This document shows positions 16,208 to 25,831 of a stretch of DNA of 64,000 nt, one piece after another. The position numbers and the translations under genes were made by a program. The notes below the pieces were generated by a model that saw nothing but the letters and a program-made list of their open reading frames with translations, did not search any database and had not been told where the DNA came from. The DNA comes from Marivibrio sp040218065 (lineage in GTDB: Bacteria > Pseudomonadota > Alphaproteobacteria > UBA8366 > Aestuariispiraceae). Each line of letters starts with the position of its first letter. Positions within the stretch are counted from its first letter, which is position 1. Location of the stretch: the NCBI RefSeq assembly GCF_040218065.1, contig NZ_JAVJQE010000015.1:310001-374000 (forward strand). The letters run 5' to 3'.

Positions 16208-17776
16208 GTGTTCACGACGCTTTCTCACATCGCCCGACTGATCGGCATCGTGAAGACGCTGGCGCGGCACGACGCGCTTTGGCCGCTCGACCCGTTGGCG
16301 GAGCGCCTGAAGCCCGTGCGCTGGCTGCGCGGCTTGTTGCGCGCGCTCTGGGGCAAGCCCAATCAGGGCCGACCCGGCGAGCGTCTGGCCGACGCGCTGA
16401 CGGCGCTGGGGCCGACCTACGTCAAGCTCGGTCAGGCGCTCAGCGTGCGCGCCGATCTGGTCGGCGAGGCGGTGGCCGCCGACCTGTCGCGCCTGCAGGA
16501 TCAGTTGGCGCCCTTCCCCGCGGCCGAGGCGCGTCGCGCGATCGAGGCGGAGCTCGGCCGGTCGATCGAGGATCTGTTCGTCGAATTCGGGGCCGAGCCG
16601 GTGGCCGCCGCCTCCATCGCGCAGGTTCATTTCGCCCGCCTGCCGGAGGCGGACGCCGGCGATTTCGGGGGCGAGGCGGGCGATCTGGTCGCGGTCAAGG
16701 TGCTGCGGCCGGGGATTGAGACCCGCTTCGAGAAGGACGTCGCGCTGTTCCGCTGGCTGGCCCGCCTGGTCGAGCGGCTGGTCCCGGCGATGCGCCGACT
16801 GCGGCCCGTCGCCGTGGTCGACACCTTCCAGACCTGGATCGAGACCGAGATGGACCTGCGCCTGGAAGGCGCCGCCGCGTCCGAACTGCGCGAGAATTGC
16901 GAGGGCGACGAGGGCTTTCATGTGGTTCGCGTCGATTGGGAGCGCACCGGCCGGCGCGTGCTGACGATCGAGCGGCTCGAGGGCGTCAACATCGACGATC
17001 TGGAGGGCCTGCGCGCCGCCGGTCACGATATCGACGACATCCTCGAGCGCTCCTCGCGGATCTTCTTTCTGCAGGTTTTCCGCGACGGCTTCTTCCACGC
17101 CGACATGCATCCCGGGAACATGTTCGTCGCGCCGGACGGGCGGCTGTGCCCGGTGGATTTCGGCATCATGGGCCGGGTCGACCGGCGCACGCGTTTCTTC
17201 CTGGCCGATATTCTCGTCGGCTTTCTGAATCGGGATTACCGGCGGGTCGCGGACACCCATTTCGATTACGGGATCGTGCCGCCGACCAAGAGCCGGGAGG
17301 AGTTCACGCAAGCCCTGCGCGCGATCGGCGAGCCGCTGTTGGACAAGCCGCTCGCCGAGATCTCGGTCGCGCGGCTGCTCTCTCACCTGTTCCGCACGAC
17401 CGAGCGCTTCGACATGGAGACCCAGCCCGATCTCCTGCTGCTGCAGAAGACCATGCTTGTGGCGGAAGGGGTCGGCCGCACCCTGAACCCCCGGGTCAAC
17501 ATGTGGCTGATGGCCCGTCCGATGATCGAGGATTGGGTGATCGCGAACCGCGGACCCGAAGCGCGCGCGGTGGAAGTCGTGCGCGATACGGTCGAGGCGC
17601 TGGAACGGCTTCCCAAGACCTTGCGGCGCGCCGAGGACACGCTGGCCCGCCTGTCGCGCGACGGGGCGCGCGGCGGCCCGACCCACGAGACCCGGATCGA
17701 CCGTCCCGGCCTGTCCTTCTGGCTGCCGGTGATCGCCGCCGCGCTGATCGTGCTGGCGGTCGCGGAGATTTTCTGA
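16208..17776 (+). CDS. ubiB: UbiB/COQ8 family protein, ubiquinone biosynthesis
   Basis: Atypical kinase-like ATPase needed for ubiquinone synthesis, membrane-bound. 522 residues from a GTG start. Family hallmarks are the KxGQ motif (TYVKLGQALS), the Ala-rich loop (PVAAASIAQVH), the invariant Lys (VAVKVLRP), HADMHPGNMF with the catalytic Asp/Asn, and VDFGIMGR. The C-terminus is one hydrophobic helix (LSFWLPVIAAALIVLAVAEI) that would anchor the protein in the inner membrane. It is second in ubiE-ubiB. The following gap of 235 bases contains a CtrA-type box. Confidence 0.96.
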   Translation: MFTTLSHIARLIGIVKTLARHDALWPLDPLAERLKPVRWLRGLLRALWGKPNQGRPGERLADALTALGPTYVKLGQALSVRADLVGEAVAADLSRLQDQLAPFPAAEARRAIEAELGRSIEDLFVEFGAEPVAAASIAQVHFARLPEADAGDFGGEAGDLVAVKVLRPGIETRFEKDVALFRWLARLVERLVPAMRRLRPVAVVDTFQTWIETEMDLRLEGAAASELRENCEGDEGFHVVRVDWERTGRRVLTIERLEGVNIDDLEGLRAAGHDIDDILERSSRIFFLQVFRDGFFHADMHPGNMFVAPDGRLCPVDFGIMGRVDRRTRFFLADILVGFLNRDYRRVADTHFDYGIVPPTKSREEFTQALRAIGEPLLDKPLAEISVARLLSHLFRTTERFDMETQPDLLLLQKTMLVAEGVGRTLNPRVNMWLMARPMIEDWVIANRGPEARAVEVVRDTVEALERLPKTLRRAEDTLARLSRDGARGGPTHETRIDRPGLSFWLPVIAAALIVLAVAEIF

Positions 17777-17852
17777 GCGCGCGTCCGGCCTTTTGACGCG
17801 CCGCGCCGACGCGCTCGGCGCAGATAAAACTTCAAACGCAGTTTGGATGGCG

Positions 17853-17867
17853 TTAACCTCCTCTTAA
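17853..17867. promoter_or_regulatory. CtrA-type binding box (TTAA-N7-TTAA)
   Basis: TTAA at 17853-17856, seven bases, TTAA at 17864-17867 followed by CC. This is an exact match to the full-length CtrA consensus of alphaproteobacteria and lies in the 235-base ubiB-coaBC gap, 144 bases before coaBC. CtrA is the cell-cycle/motility response regulator of this class. Binding is inferred from the motif only. Confidence 0.5.
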
Positions 17868-18011
17868 CCATTTCGCTTGCGGATTCACTTTTCGTCTCGC
17901 CGAGCGCCGGCGCGGCGCCGGCCCCTCGAAACGCCGCGCCGCTTGCGCTCGCGCCGACTTCAATTTACATGGAAGGGACGTGAATTCCGCGCGAGCCGAA
18001 GGGGTCCCGCC

Positions 18012-19277
18012 ATGGCCGCCGTTCCCGCCGCCGACATCGAGCGCCGCGTCCTGCTGATCGTCTCCGGCGGGATCGCCGCCTACAAGGCGCTGGAGACCGT
18101 CCGCCTGCTGCGCAAGGCGGGCGTCGCGGTGCGTTGCGTGCTGACCCGCGGCGGCGCCCAATTCGTCACCGCCCTCTCCCTCCAGGCGCTGAGCGAAGAC
18201 AAAGTCTATGACGATCTCTGGTCGCTGACCGACGAGAGCGAAATGGGCCATATCGAACTTTCCCGGCAGGCCGACCTGGTGGTCGTGGCCCCGGCCAGCG
18301 CCGACATCCTGGCCAAGATGACCGCCGGGATGGCCGACGATCTGGCGACGACCGTGCTGCTCGCCACCGACAAGCCGGTCCTCGTCGCCCCGGCCATGAA
18401 TGTGCGGATGTGGGAGCACGCCGCAACCCAAAGCAATCTGGAGACCTTGGTTCGGCGCGGCGTCTCCGTGATCGGACCGAACGAAGGCCCGATGGCCTGC
18501 GGCGAGTACGGCCCCGGCCGACTGGTGGAGCCGGAGGCGCTGACGGCCGCCGTCCTGCGCCGCCTGAATGCGGCGCCGGCGGCGTCCGCGGGCGCCGACA
18601 GGCCGCTCGCCGGCCGCCGGGCGTTGGTGACAAGCGGCCCCACGCACGAGCCGATCGATCCCGTGCGCTACATCGCCAACCGCTCCAGCGGGCGTCAGGG
18701 GCATGCGATCGCCGCGGCGCTGGCCGCCCTGGGCGCAGAGGTGACGCTGGTCTCAGGCCCGACCCAATTGCCGGATCCCGCCGGCGTCGCGGTGGTGCGG
18801 ATCGAGACCGCGGCGCAAATGGAGGCGGCCTGTCGCGCCGCCCTGCCGGCGGACGTCGCCGTCTGCGCCGCCGCCGTCGCGGACTGGCGGGTCGCCGACC
18901 GCGGGGCGCACAAGCTGAAGAAGCGCCCGGGCGAGCCGCCGCCGCCGCTCCCGCTCGCCGAAAATCCCGACATCCTCATGGGGTTGAGCGCCCCGGGCCC
19001 GAGCCGGCCGGCGCTGGTGGTCGGTTTCGCGGCCGAAACGGAGAAGGTCGCAGAGCACGCCGCCGAAAAGCGGGCGCGCAAGGGCTGCGATTGGATTCTC
19101 GCCAACGACGTTTCCGAAGGCAGCGGGACCTTCGGCGGCGCCGACAATGAGATCACGCTGATCACCGCCGAGGGGGCCGAGCCCTGGCCGCGCCAGACCA
19201 AGGCCCAAGCGGCCGAGGCGCTGGCGCGGCGCATCGCCGATCATTTCAAGGCCGCCGCCCGGGACGCCGCCGAATAG
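18012..19277 (+). CDS. coaBC: Bifunctional phosphopantothenoylcysteine decarboxylase / synthase
   Basis: Two consecutive steps of coenzyme A synthesis. From ATG 18012 the product is 421 residues. The N-terminal flavoprotein CoaC domain (SGGIAAYKALETVRLLRK, active-site His in MGHIELSR, substrate loop PAMNVRMW) is followed by the CoaB synthetase domain (VTSGPTHEPIDPVRYIANRS at about 205, then the KLKKRPGE motif). The frame is open back to 17877, but those 45 residues are Arg-rich and unlike the family. dut follows after 36 bases, a common arrangement. Confidence 0.96.
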   Translation: MAAVPAADIERRVLLIVSGGIAAYKALETVRLLRKAGVAVRCVLTRGGAQFVTALSLQALSEDKVYDDLWSLTDESEMGHIELSRQADLVVVAPASADILAKMTAGMADDLATTVLLATDKPVLVAPAMNVRMWEHAATQSNLETLVRRGVSVIGPNEGPMACGEYGPGRLVEPEALTAAVLRRLNAAPAASAGADRPLAGRRALVTSGPTHEPIDPVRYIANRSSGRQGHAIAAALAALGAEVTLVSGPTQLPDPAGVAVVRIETAAQMEAACRAALPADVAVCAAAVADWRVADRGAHKLKKRPGEPPPPLPLAENPDILMGLSAPGPSRPALVVGFAAETEKVAEHAAEKRARKGCDWILANDVSEGSGTFGGADNEITLITAEGAEPWPRQTKAQAAEALARRIADHFKAAARDAAE

Positions 19278-19313
19278 TCCCGCGCCGGTCAGTCGAAGGA
19301 CCATCGATCCGAT

Positions 19314-19763
19314 ATGGAAACAATTTCTGTAAAAGTTGAGAGATTGCCGCACGGCGCGGATTTGGCGCTTCCGGACTATGGCAGCGCGGAGGCGGCGGGC
19401 TGCGATCTGCTGGCGGCGATCGACGGGCCGGTCGCCCTGGCGCCGGGCGCGCGGGCGATGATCCCGACCGGGCTGCGCCTCGCCCTGCCGCCGGGCTATG
19501 AGGCCCAGGTGCGCCCGCGCTCGGGGCTGGCGGCGAAGCACGGGCTGACGGTGCTGAACACGCCCGGCACGGTCGACAGCGATTACCGCGGCGAGGTGAA
19601 GGTTATTCTCGTCAATCTGGGCGACGCGCCTTTTACGATCGAGCGCGGCATGCGCATCGCCCAGATGGTGGTCGCCCCGGTGACCCGCGTCGCGTGGGCG
19701 GAGACGACGGATCTGGACCGCACCGCCCGCGGCGTCGGCGGCTTCGGGTCCACCGGGCACTGA
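19314..19763 (+). CDS. dut: dUTP pyrophosphatase
   Basis: Hydrolyses dUTP to dUMP, keeping uracil out of DNA and feeding thymidylate synthesis. 149 residues with the conserved trimeric dUTPase motifs: AGCDLLAA (motif 1), PRSGLAAKHG (motif 2), NTPGTVDSDYRGEVKVILVN (motif 3), the RGMRIAQMV segment (motif 4) and the C-terminal P-loop-like RGVGGFGSTG (motif 5). It follows coaBC closely and is followed by an Rrf2 gene after 13 bases, so the three are probably one transcript. Confidence 0.97.
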   Translation: METISVKVERLPHGADLALPDYGSAEAAGCDLLAAIDGPVALAPGARAMIPTGLRLALPPGYEAQVRPRSGLAAKHGLTVLNTPGTVDSDYRGEVKVILVNLGDAPFTIERGMRIAQMVVAPVTRVAWAETTDLDRTARGVGGFGSTGH

Positions 19764-19776
19764 GAGAGGCGGCGGG

Positions 19777-20229
19777 ATGCGGCTCACCAAGAAGCTCATG
19801 TTCGCGATCGAGGCGGTGCTCGACATCGCCTACCACGCCTCCGATCAGCCGGTGCAGTCGAAAGAGATCGCCGAGCGTCAGGGCATCCCGCGCCGCTATC
19901 TGGAGCAGGTGTTGCAAGGGCTGGTGCACGCCGGCGTCCTGCGCGGCGTCCGCGGGCCGCGCGGAGGCTACCGGCTGGCGCGAGAGCGCCGACGCATCAC
20001 GATCGCCGACATCGCGCAAGTGGTGAGCGACATGGAAGGCGGCCGCGACCCGCTGACCGATCCCGCCGGCTCGGAACTGGGCCATGTCGTGCTGCGCCCG
20101 ATCTGGCAGGAGATCGAGGATTACGCGATGCAGCGTCTGTCCGAGACGACGATCGAACATCTGTGCGTCGCCGCCCGCAAGGCGGGCATCGAAAGCCAAT
20201 CGCAAAGCCAGTTCGATTTCATGATCTGA
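19777..20229 (+). CDS. Rrf2 family transcriptional regulator without the Fe-S cysteine cluster
   Basis: 150 residues. A winged helix at the N-terminus reads MRLTKKLMFAIEAVLDIAYH, with QSKEIAERQGIPRRYLEQVL as recognition region and the Rrf2-typical RGVRGPRGGYRLAR wing. IscR and RirA bind an Fe-S cluster through three Cys in the C-terminal half. Here only one Cys (HLCVAARK) is present, so cluster sensing of that type is unlikely. The C-terminus is Gln/Ser-rich (ESQSQSQFDF). It lies 13 bases after dut, and its targets are unknown. Confidence 0.88.
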   Translation: MRLTKKLMFAIEAVLDIAYHASDQPVQSKEIAERQGIPRRYLEQVLQGLVHAGVLRGVRGPRGGYRLARERRRITIADIAQVVSDMEGGRDPLTDPAGSELGHVVLRPIWQEIEDYAMQRLSETTIEHLCVAARKAGIESQSQSQFDFMI

Positions 20230-20245
20230 GCGGAGGCTGCGGGCG

Positions 20246-21631
20246 TCACGCGGCCGACACCAGCCCCTTTTCCGGCCGCGCCGGGTCGATCAGACGCGCC
20301 GCCGCGCCGGTCAGGCGGAAACCGTCGCCGTCCCACAGCACATCCTCCTCCGACGCGCCGAACCAGCCGGGCCCCACCGCCGGGCCGCGCAGCCGAAGCC
20401 CGCTCGCCTCCCGTCCGCCCGCCTCTCGTCCGCCCGCCTCTCGTCCGGGGGCGCGCGCCGACAGGCCGGGCAGCGGGGCCAGACCGGGCGCCGCGCCGCG
20501 TCCGTCGGCGAGCGCGTCGGCCCGCCGCCACAGGGCGGGACCGGCCGTCTCCGGCAGGCTCAGGCAATCGAGCAGCGCGATGCGCTCGCCGCGGGTGCGC
20601 CGACCGAACAGATCCAGCCGGCGGGCCAGACCCGGCTCCGCCGGGCCGTCCAGCACCCACACGGCCTCAAGGCGCGAGGCGAGGTGATCGGCCAACAGCG
20701 GGTCTTCGTCGGCCGCGTCCAACAAATGCTCCAGCGCCGCGGCCGGCTCGGCGATCAAGGTCGGGCCCGTCTCGCCGGACGCCTTCAGCAGCGAGGCGAT
20801 CTCGCCGCGCCGCGACTGGCCGGCGTGCAGGATCATCGTGCCGCCCACCGCCATGACCAGCCGGGTCGCCGGTCCGGCCCCCAGCGGGTCGAGCGGGTCG
20901 CCGGAGCTGAGAACCACGGTGTGCCGGACCGCCGCGAAGGGCCAGGCCGCCAACAGGGCCGAGGTCGCGGCCGCGGCGGAGCGCCGCGAGGCGATCACCG
21001 AATGCGGCGAGGGCGAACGCTGGGCGGCCGGATAGAGCGCGAACGCCCGGTCCAGCGGCGTGCGTTGGCGCGCCTCCATGATCTCGATCGTCGCGCGGGT
21101 CAGCGCAATGCGCTCCACCCCGCGCACCCCGATCACGGTCTCCGGCCGGCCGGCGCCGGTGGTCTCCAGGATGTCGCTGACCGCCTGGGCGGCGCGCCCG
21201 TCCAGGCCGTAGACCAGCCCCGGCCCCGATTCGGCGGCCAGCCGCGCCGGCGCGCGCGGCGCGATCGCGGTCGGCACGCCCGCCTTGACCGCGCCGATAT
21301 GCATCAGGATCGCCGCCGGCTCGCCGGGTCCGTGGATCATCAGGGGTCGGTCGGCGCCCAGGTCCCGATCGATCAGCGCCTGCGCGATGCCGTCGGTCAG
21401 GCCGGCCGCCTCGTCGAAGCCGAGCGACAGGCCGGGCGCGATCAGGAACGGCCGGTCCGGCGTGCGGACGGCCGCGCAGTCCAGCCATTCGGCCGCCGCC
21501 CCGAAGCTCGGCGCCCGCTCGGGCAGGCCGTGCAGGATCGGCCCGCCGTCCTCCGCCGCCTCCACCCGCACCGCGGCGGGCGGCAGATCGATCGGCGCGG
21601 TCGGCGTCGGTCCGTCCGGATAGAGCTCCAT
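20246..21631 (-). CDS. Feruloyl-CoA-synthase-like protein, catalytically degenerate and C-terminally truncated
   Basis: 461 residues against about 600 or more for active members. The N-terminal adenylate-forming fold is recognisable (LDCAAVRTPDRPFLIAPGL; AILMHIGAVKAGVPTAIAPR), and the tail RLRGPAVGPGWF...DGFRLTGAAARLIDPARPEKGL matches the region just before the C-terminal swivel domain of feruloyl-CoA synthases. The P-loop TSGSTGxPKG is absent, the YGxTE-type motif reads LSLPETAGPALW, and the protein stops where the hinge and catalytic-Lys domain should begin. Codon bias stays host-like and no frameshift is visible. A short repeat (GREAGGREAGG) sits near residue 393. It may be a pseudoenzyme or a decaying gene. 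It converges on the Rrf2 gene. Confidence 0.65.
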   Translation of the reverse strand: MELYPDGPTPTAPIDLPPAAVRVEAAEDGGPILHGLPERAPSFGAAAEWLDCAAVRTPDRPFLIAPGLSLGFDEAAGLTDGIAQALIDRDLGADRPLMIHGPGEPAAILMHIGAVKAGVPTAIAPRAPARLAAESGPGLVYGLDGRAAQAVSDILETTGAGRPETVIGVRGVERIALTRATIEIMEARQRTPLDRAFALYPAAQRSPSPHSVIASRRSAAAATSALLAAWPFAAVRHTVVLSSGDPLDPLGAGPATRLVMAVGGTMILHAGQSRRGEIASLLKASGETGPTLIAEPAAALEHLLDAADEDPLLADHLASRLEAVWVLDGPAEPGLARRLDLFGRRTRGERIALLDCLSLPETAGPALWRRADALADGRGAAPGLAPLPGLSARAPGREAGGREAGGREASGLRLRGPAVGPGWFGASEEDVLWDGDGFRLTGAAARLIDPARPEKGLVSAA

Positions 21632-21777
21632 GAGGTCTCAGGCGTCCTCTTCGACTGGTCTGGCGTCCAGTCTAACACGCTCCGACGCGCCGCCCCACCA
21701 AAAGCGAAAGCCCTACATCGGTCCCGCCCAGGAACTCCCGCACAGGCGGATATCCGCTGAGGCGTCGCGCCGGGTCC

Positions 21778-23385
<1,608 letters not shown>

Positions 23386-23614
23386 GGCTTTCCTCCTCCT
23401 TGCAAGCGGCCCGGCCGCGCCCTGAGGGCGGCGGCCCGGCGGTTCTTCGGGGAGGGCGCGCTTCGTTGCAAGCGGCGCGCCTCGCCCCGGACCCCATCCG
23501 ATCCGCGACCGGCCGCTTTCCCCGTGTCGGGAGGCGGCGCCGGGCGCGGCTTTCGGCTGTTCTGACGACGCCGCCGGTCGACCCGCGGGACGGGGCGGTC
23601 GACGGCCGAGGGTT

Positions 23615-23643
23615 TGCATAGCGGGGCGGGGCGGGGGGATCAA
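23615..23643 (-). promoter_or_regulatory. Candidate promoter of pckA
   Basis: Minus strand: TTGATC (23638-23643), 17-base C-rich spacer, TATGCA (23615-23620). It would give a leader of about 220 bases before the TTG start. It lies within the 342-base gap 23386-23727 between pckA and the HugZ-like gene, in which I see nothing else beyond the pckA ribosome site. Confidence 0.5.
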
Positions 23644-23727
23644 CCGATTCCGCGGCCCGACGGCGCGCCCGGCGCGCAGGCGTCCGCGCGAAAGCCGTTC
23701 AGCCCGCCCCGGGGCGCCGAGACCCCG

Positions 23728-24465
23728 TTACGCCCGCGCGCGTTTGACCAGCCGTACGAGCTCGACCCGCGCGGCCTCGGCGTCGCGCACGGGCTTGTCG
23801 AAGGGAAGCCGCGCGGTCTCGCCGCCACGGCGCAGGTCCGCGCCTTCGGGGTCGATCCCGGTCAGCCGCCAGCCCGCCCCCGGGAGGCCGAGAAGCCGGT
23901 TGGCGTAGAGGGCGACGGCGTCGGAATGATCCTCGTTCATGTGCTGGACGACGTCCGATTCGGCCGCGGACAGCCCCGCCGCGTCCGCCGAGCCGGGGTA
24001 GAGCAGGGCGTCCGCCTCCTCGATCCAATGGATGCGTCCGAAACCGGCGACCAGATGGGCGCGCTCGATCTCGAAGCGATAGAGCGCGAAATCGCCGAAC
24101 CCGGCGTAGAGCGCGGCCGAGGGATGGCGGGCCACATAGCGCCCCTGCAGGCGGGCGCGCTCGGCCGCGTCGGCCACGCGCTCGATGCGGCCCAAAAGGC
24201 TGGCCCGCGCGCCCGTCAGCGGCTCCGCGAGGCCGGCCGTGCCGTCCAGCAGCAGGGCGGCGCGCGGGTCGGCTTTCAGGTTCTTGGTGTGGTCGGCCAG
24301 GTCGCTCAACAGCATCACCGGCCGGCCGGCGAAATCGCAGGCGGTGAGGACGAGAGAGACATAGGGCGCGCCCCCGTCCGCCGTCTGCGTCGACAGGGCG
24401 GCCCGGTCGACCGTGCGGGCCAGCGTCCGCACCGCCTCCGCCGGATCGTCGGCGCCGCGCGTCAT
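23728..24465 (-). CDS. HugZ-like FMN-binding split-barrel protein with C-terminal DUF2470
   Basis: 245 residues from ATG 24465. The N-terminal two thirds is a pyridoxamine-oxidase-like flavin barrel (TLARTVDRAALST, GAPYVSLVLTACD, PVMLLSDLADHTKNLKADPR, GRIERV). The last 80 residues contain VVQHMNEDHSDAVALYA, the DUF2470 signature found in HugZ-type haem-binding proteins. Its ATG overlaps the cbtA stop (ATGA), so it is translationally coupled to cobalt uptake and sits downstream of a cobalamin riboswitch. A flavin reductase or cofactor role linked to cobalt/corrin chemistry is an inference; haem binding is the alternative. The frame is open upstream to 24771, but that part lies inside cbtA. Confidence 0.8.
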   Translation of the reverse strand: MTRGADDPAEAVRTLARTVDRAALSTQTADGGAPYVSLVLTACDFAGRPVMLLSDLADHTKNLKADPRAALLLDGTAGLAEPLTGARASLLGRIERVADAAERARLQGRYVARHPSAALYAGFGDFALYRFEIERAHLVAGFGRIHWIEEADALLYPGSADAAGLSAAESDVVQHMNEDHSDAVALYANRLLGLPGAGWRLTGIDPEGADLRRGGETARLPFDKPVRDAEAARVELVRLVKRARA

Positions 24466-25217
24466 CGCACCCCGGCGCGCGCGGCGTCCTCGGCCGCCGC
24501 CTCCGCTTCGCCGCGGGCCCAGAAGGTCCCCGCCGTCCAGCCGAGCAAGGCCCAGAAGACGGCGGAAACCGCGATCGAGGTGGCGGCGTACTCCGCCGCC
24601 AGCTCCGGCGGCGGCGCGCCGCCGGCGTAGCCCGGATGCGGCGCGCCGATCAGATGGGGCAGCGCGATCAGGGCGAGGCCGCCCAGGATCATCGGCCATT
24701 TCGCCGCGCCCTCTTTCGCGAAGACGGCGAGCGCTAGGCCCGCGGCCGTGGCGAGAGCGGTCCCGATCCACCAGATCTGGCGGTCCACGATGTCGGCGGC
24801 GAAGGTCCCGGGAAGCTCCGGCGGCAGGCCGGCCGCCGGGGCCAGCGTCAGCGCGAGAAACCCGCCTGAGCCCCAGATCAGGCCGCGCCGGCCGTCCACT
24901 TTTCCGCCATAAACGGCGAAGGCGGCAGTCAGCAGCAGCGCGAAGCCCGTCGCCAGCACCATGTTGGCCATGACGGTGTAGAGCAGCCGTTCGATCCCGG
25001 CGTCCGGCGCCCAGGGCGCGCCGATCGCGCCCGTCCCGTGGTCGTGCTCGGCGTGCGCGAGCACGATGCGGAATCCGTCGAGCGCCGGGGCGGCGGCGCT
25101 CTCATAGGTTTCCGCCTCCATCAGGATCGGCGTCGTGGTGATCGTCTGCAGGCCCGAGATGAGCGCGCCGACGAGCACGCCCGCGGCCAGCGCCGGGGCG
25201 ATGATGCGTTTCAGCAT
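24462..25217 (-). CDS. cbtA: Cobalt transporter subunit CbtA
   Basis: 251-residue inner-membrane protein with about five to six hydrophobic segments (for example IIAPALAAGVLVGALISGLQ, ANMVLATGFALLLTAAFAVY, PMILGGLALIALPHLIGAP and SIAVSAVFWALLGWTAGTFW). A His-rich periplasmic stretch AHAEHDHGTG and the PHLIGAPHP motif match the CbtA family, predicted partners of CbtB in B12-regulated cobalt import. ATG 25217 is chosen because homology starts at MLKRIIAPAL; the frame extends to 25298. It follows cbtB after 34 bases and overlaps the next gene by four. Confidence 0.9.
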   Translation of the reverse strand: MLKRIIAPALAAGVLVGALISGLQTITTTPILMEAETYESAAAPALDGFRIVLAHAEHDHGTGAIGAPWAPDAGIERLLYTVMANMVLATGFALLLTAAFAVYGGKVDGRRGLIWGSGGFLALTLAPAAGLPPELPGTFAADIVDRQIWWIGTALATAAGLALAVFAKEGAAKWPMILGGLALIALPHLIGAPHPGYAGGAPPPELAAEYAATSIAVSAVFWALLGWTAGTFWARGEAEAAAEDAARAGVR

Positions 25218-25251
25218 GGAACGGTCCTCGGCGTGACGCCGATCCCCGGCC

Positions 25252-25431
25252 TTAGTGGCAGGGGAAGGCGAAGGCGTGGCGCGCGTCGTGCGCCGCATTG
25301 TGCAGCGTCGACGAATTGGCGAGCCCCGCCCCGAAGACGAGGAGGGCGCCGAACAGCGCGGCGAACAGCGCGGCGGCGAGACGGGTTTGCGGGCGCGCGA
25401 CGGCGCCCGTCTTGGCGGTCATGGTCTGCAT
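25252..25431 (-). CDS. cbtB: Cobalt transporter subunit CbtB
   Basis: 59 residues. It has one transmembrane helix (AAALFAALFGALLVFGAGLA) and a short His-rich tail (LHNAAHDARHAFAFPCH). CbtB proteins are about 60 residues, have a single helix and end in a metal-binding His motif. A purine-rich ribosome site (AGGGGGAAG) precedes the ATG; a second in-frame ATG lies three codons in. It is the first gene of the riboswitch-controlled operon, followed by cbtA. Confidence 0.9.
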   Translation of the reverse strand: MQTMTAKTGAVARPQTRLAAALFAALFGALLVFGAGLANSSTLHNAAHDARHAFAFPCH

Positions 25432-25529
25432 GGAAGTCTTCCCCCTTCTTTCGTCACACCCGACGAAACACGCCTGCGCGCGACAGCGGCAGGCCCTTCA
25501 GGCGAAGCGGCCCCGAATGGGCGCGCCTC

Positions 25530-25765
25530 AACGCTCGGCAGGTCTCCCGGCTCGCGGGTCGTCGCTGAAGGATCCGCCTTCCCAGCGCGCGCGAACGCGC
25601 CCCAGTGGCTTCGCCGATCCGCCCTCTCTCAGGGCCGGATCGGGGATCCCCGCTCGCCGCCTACGGTTGCGGGGGCAGCCCGGGCTCGGCGCCCCCTGAT
25701 GGGTAGGCGCTCTCCCCGTGTTCCCTTTTAATCCCCCAGGCCTTTGGCCGTCCCGGGGAACCGAT
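25530..25765 (-). promoter_or_regulatory. Cobalamin (AdoCbl) riboswitch
   Basis: Minus strand, in order: AAAGGGAACACGGGG (about 25715-25730), the core GCTGCCCCCGCAACCGTAGG, GCCACTGGG, CTGGGAAGGCGG, and a canonical B12 box GAGCCGGGAGACCTGCC (25537-25553). All are class I cobalamin riboswitch elements in the right order. It lies about 100 bases before cbtB, so B12 should switch off cobalt uptake. I see no T-run terminator after the B12 box, which favours control of translation, though this is uncertain. Confidence 0.95.
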
Positions 25766-25777
25766 CGTCTGCCGGAA

Positions 25778-25807
25778 TCAGTACGACGCGACGCTATCGA
25801 CGGTCAA
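25778..25807 (-). promoter_or_regulatory. Candidate promoter of the riboswitch-cbtBA operon
   Basis: Minus strand: TTGACC (25802-25807), 18-base spacer, TACTGA (25778-25783). The predicted start (about 25771) is a few bases upstream of the 5' end of the riboswitch fold, which is where a riboswitch promoter should be. Confidence 0.5.
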
Positions 25808-25831
25808 GCGGCGATGACAGACCCGCGCCAG

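Noticed and set aside
15353..17686. Minus-strand open frame of 777 codons opposite ubiE and ubiB
   Set aside because: Antisense artefact; ubiE and ubiB are unambiguous on the plus strand.
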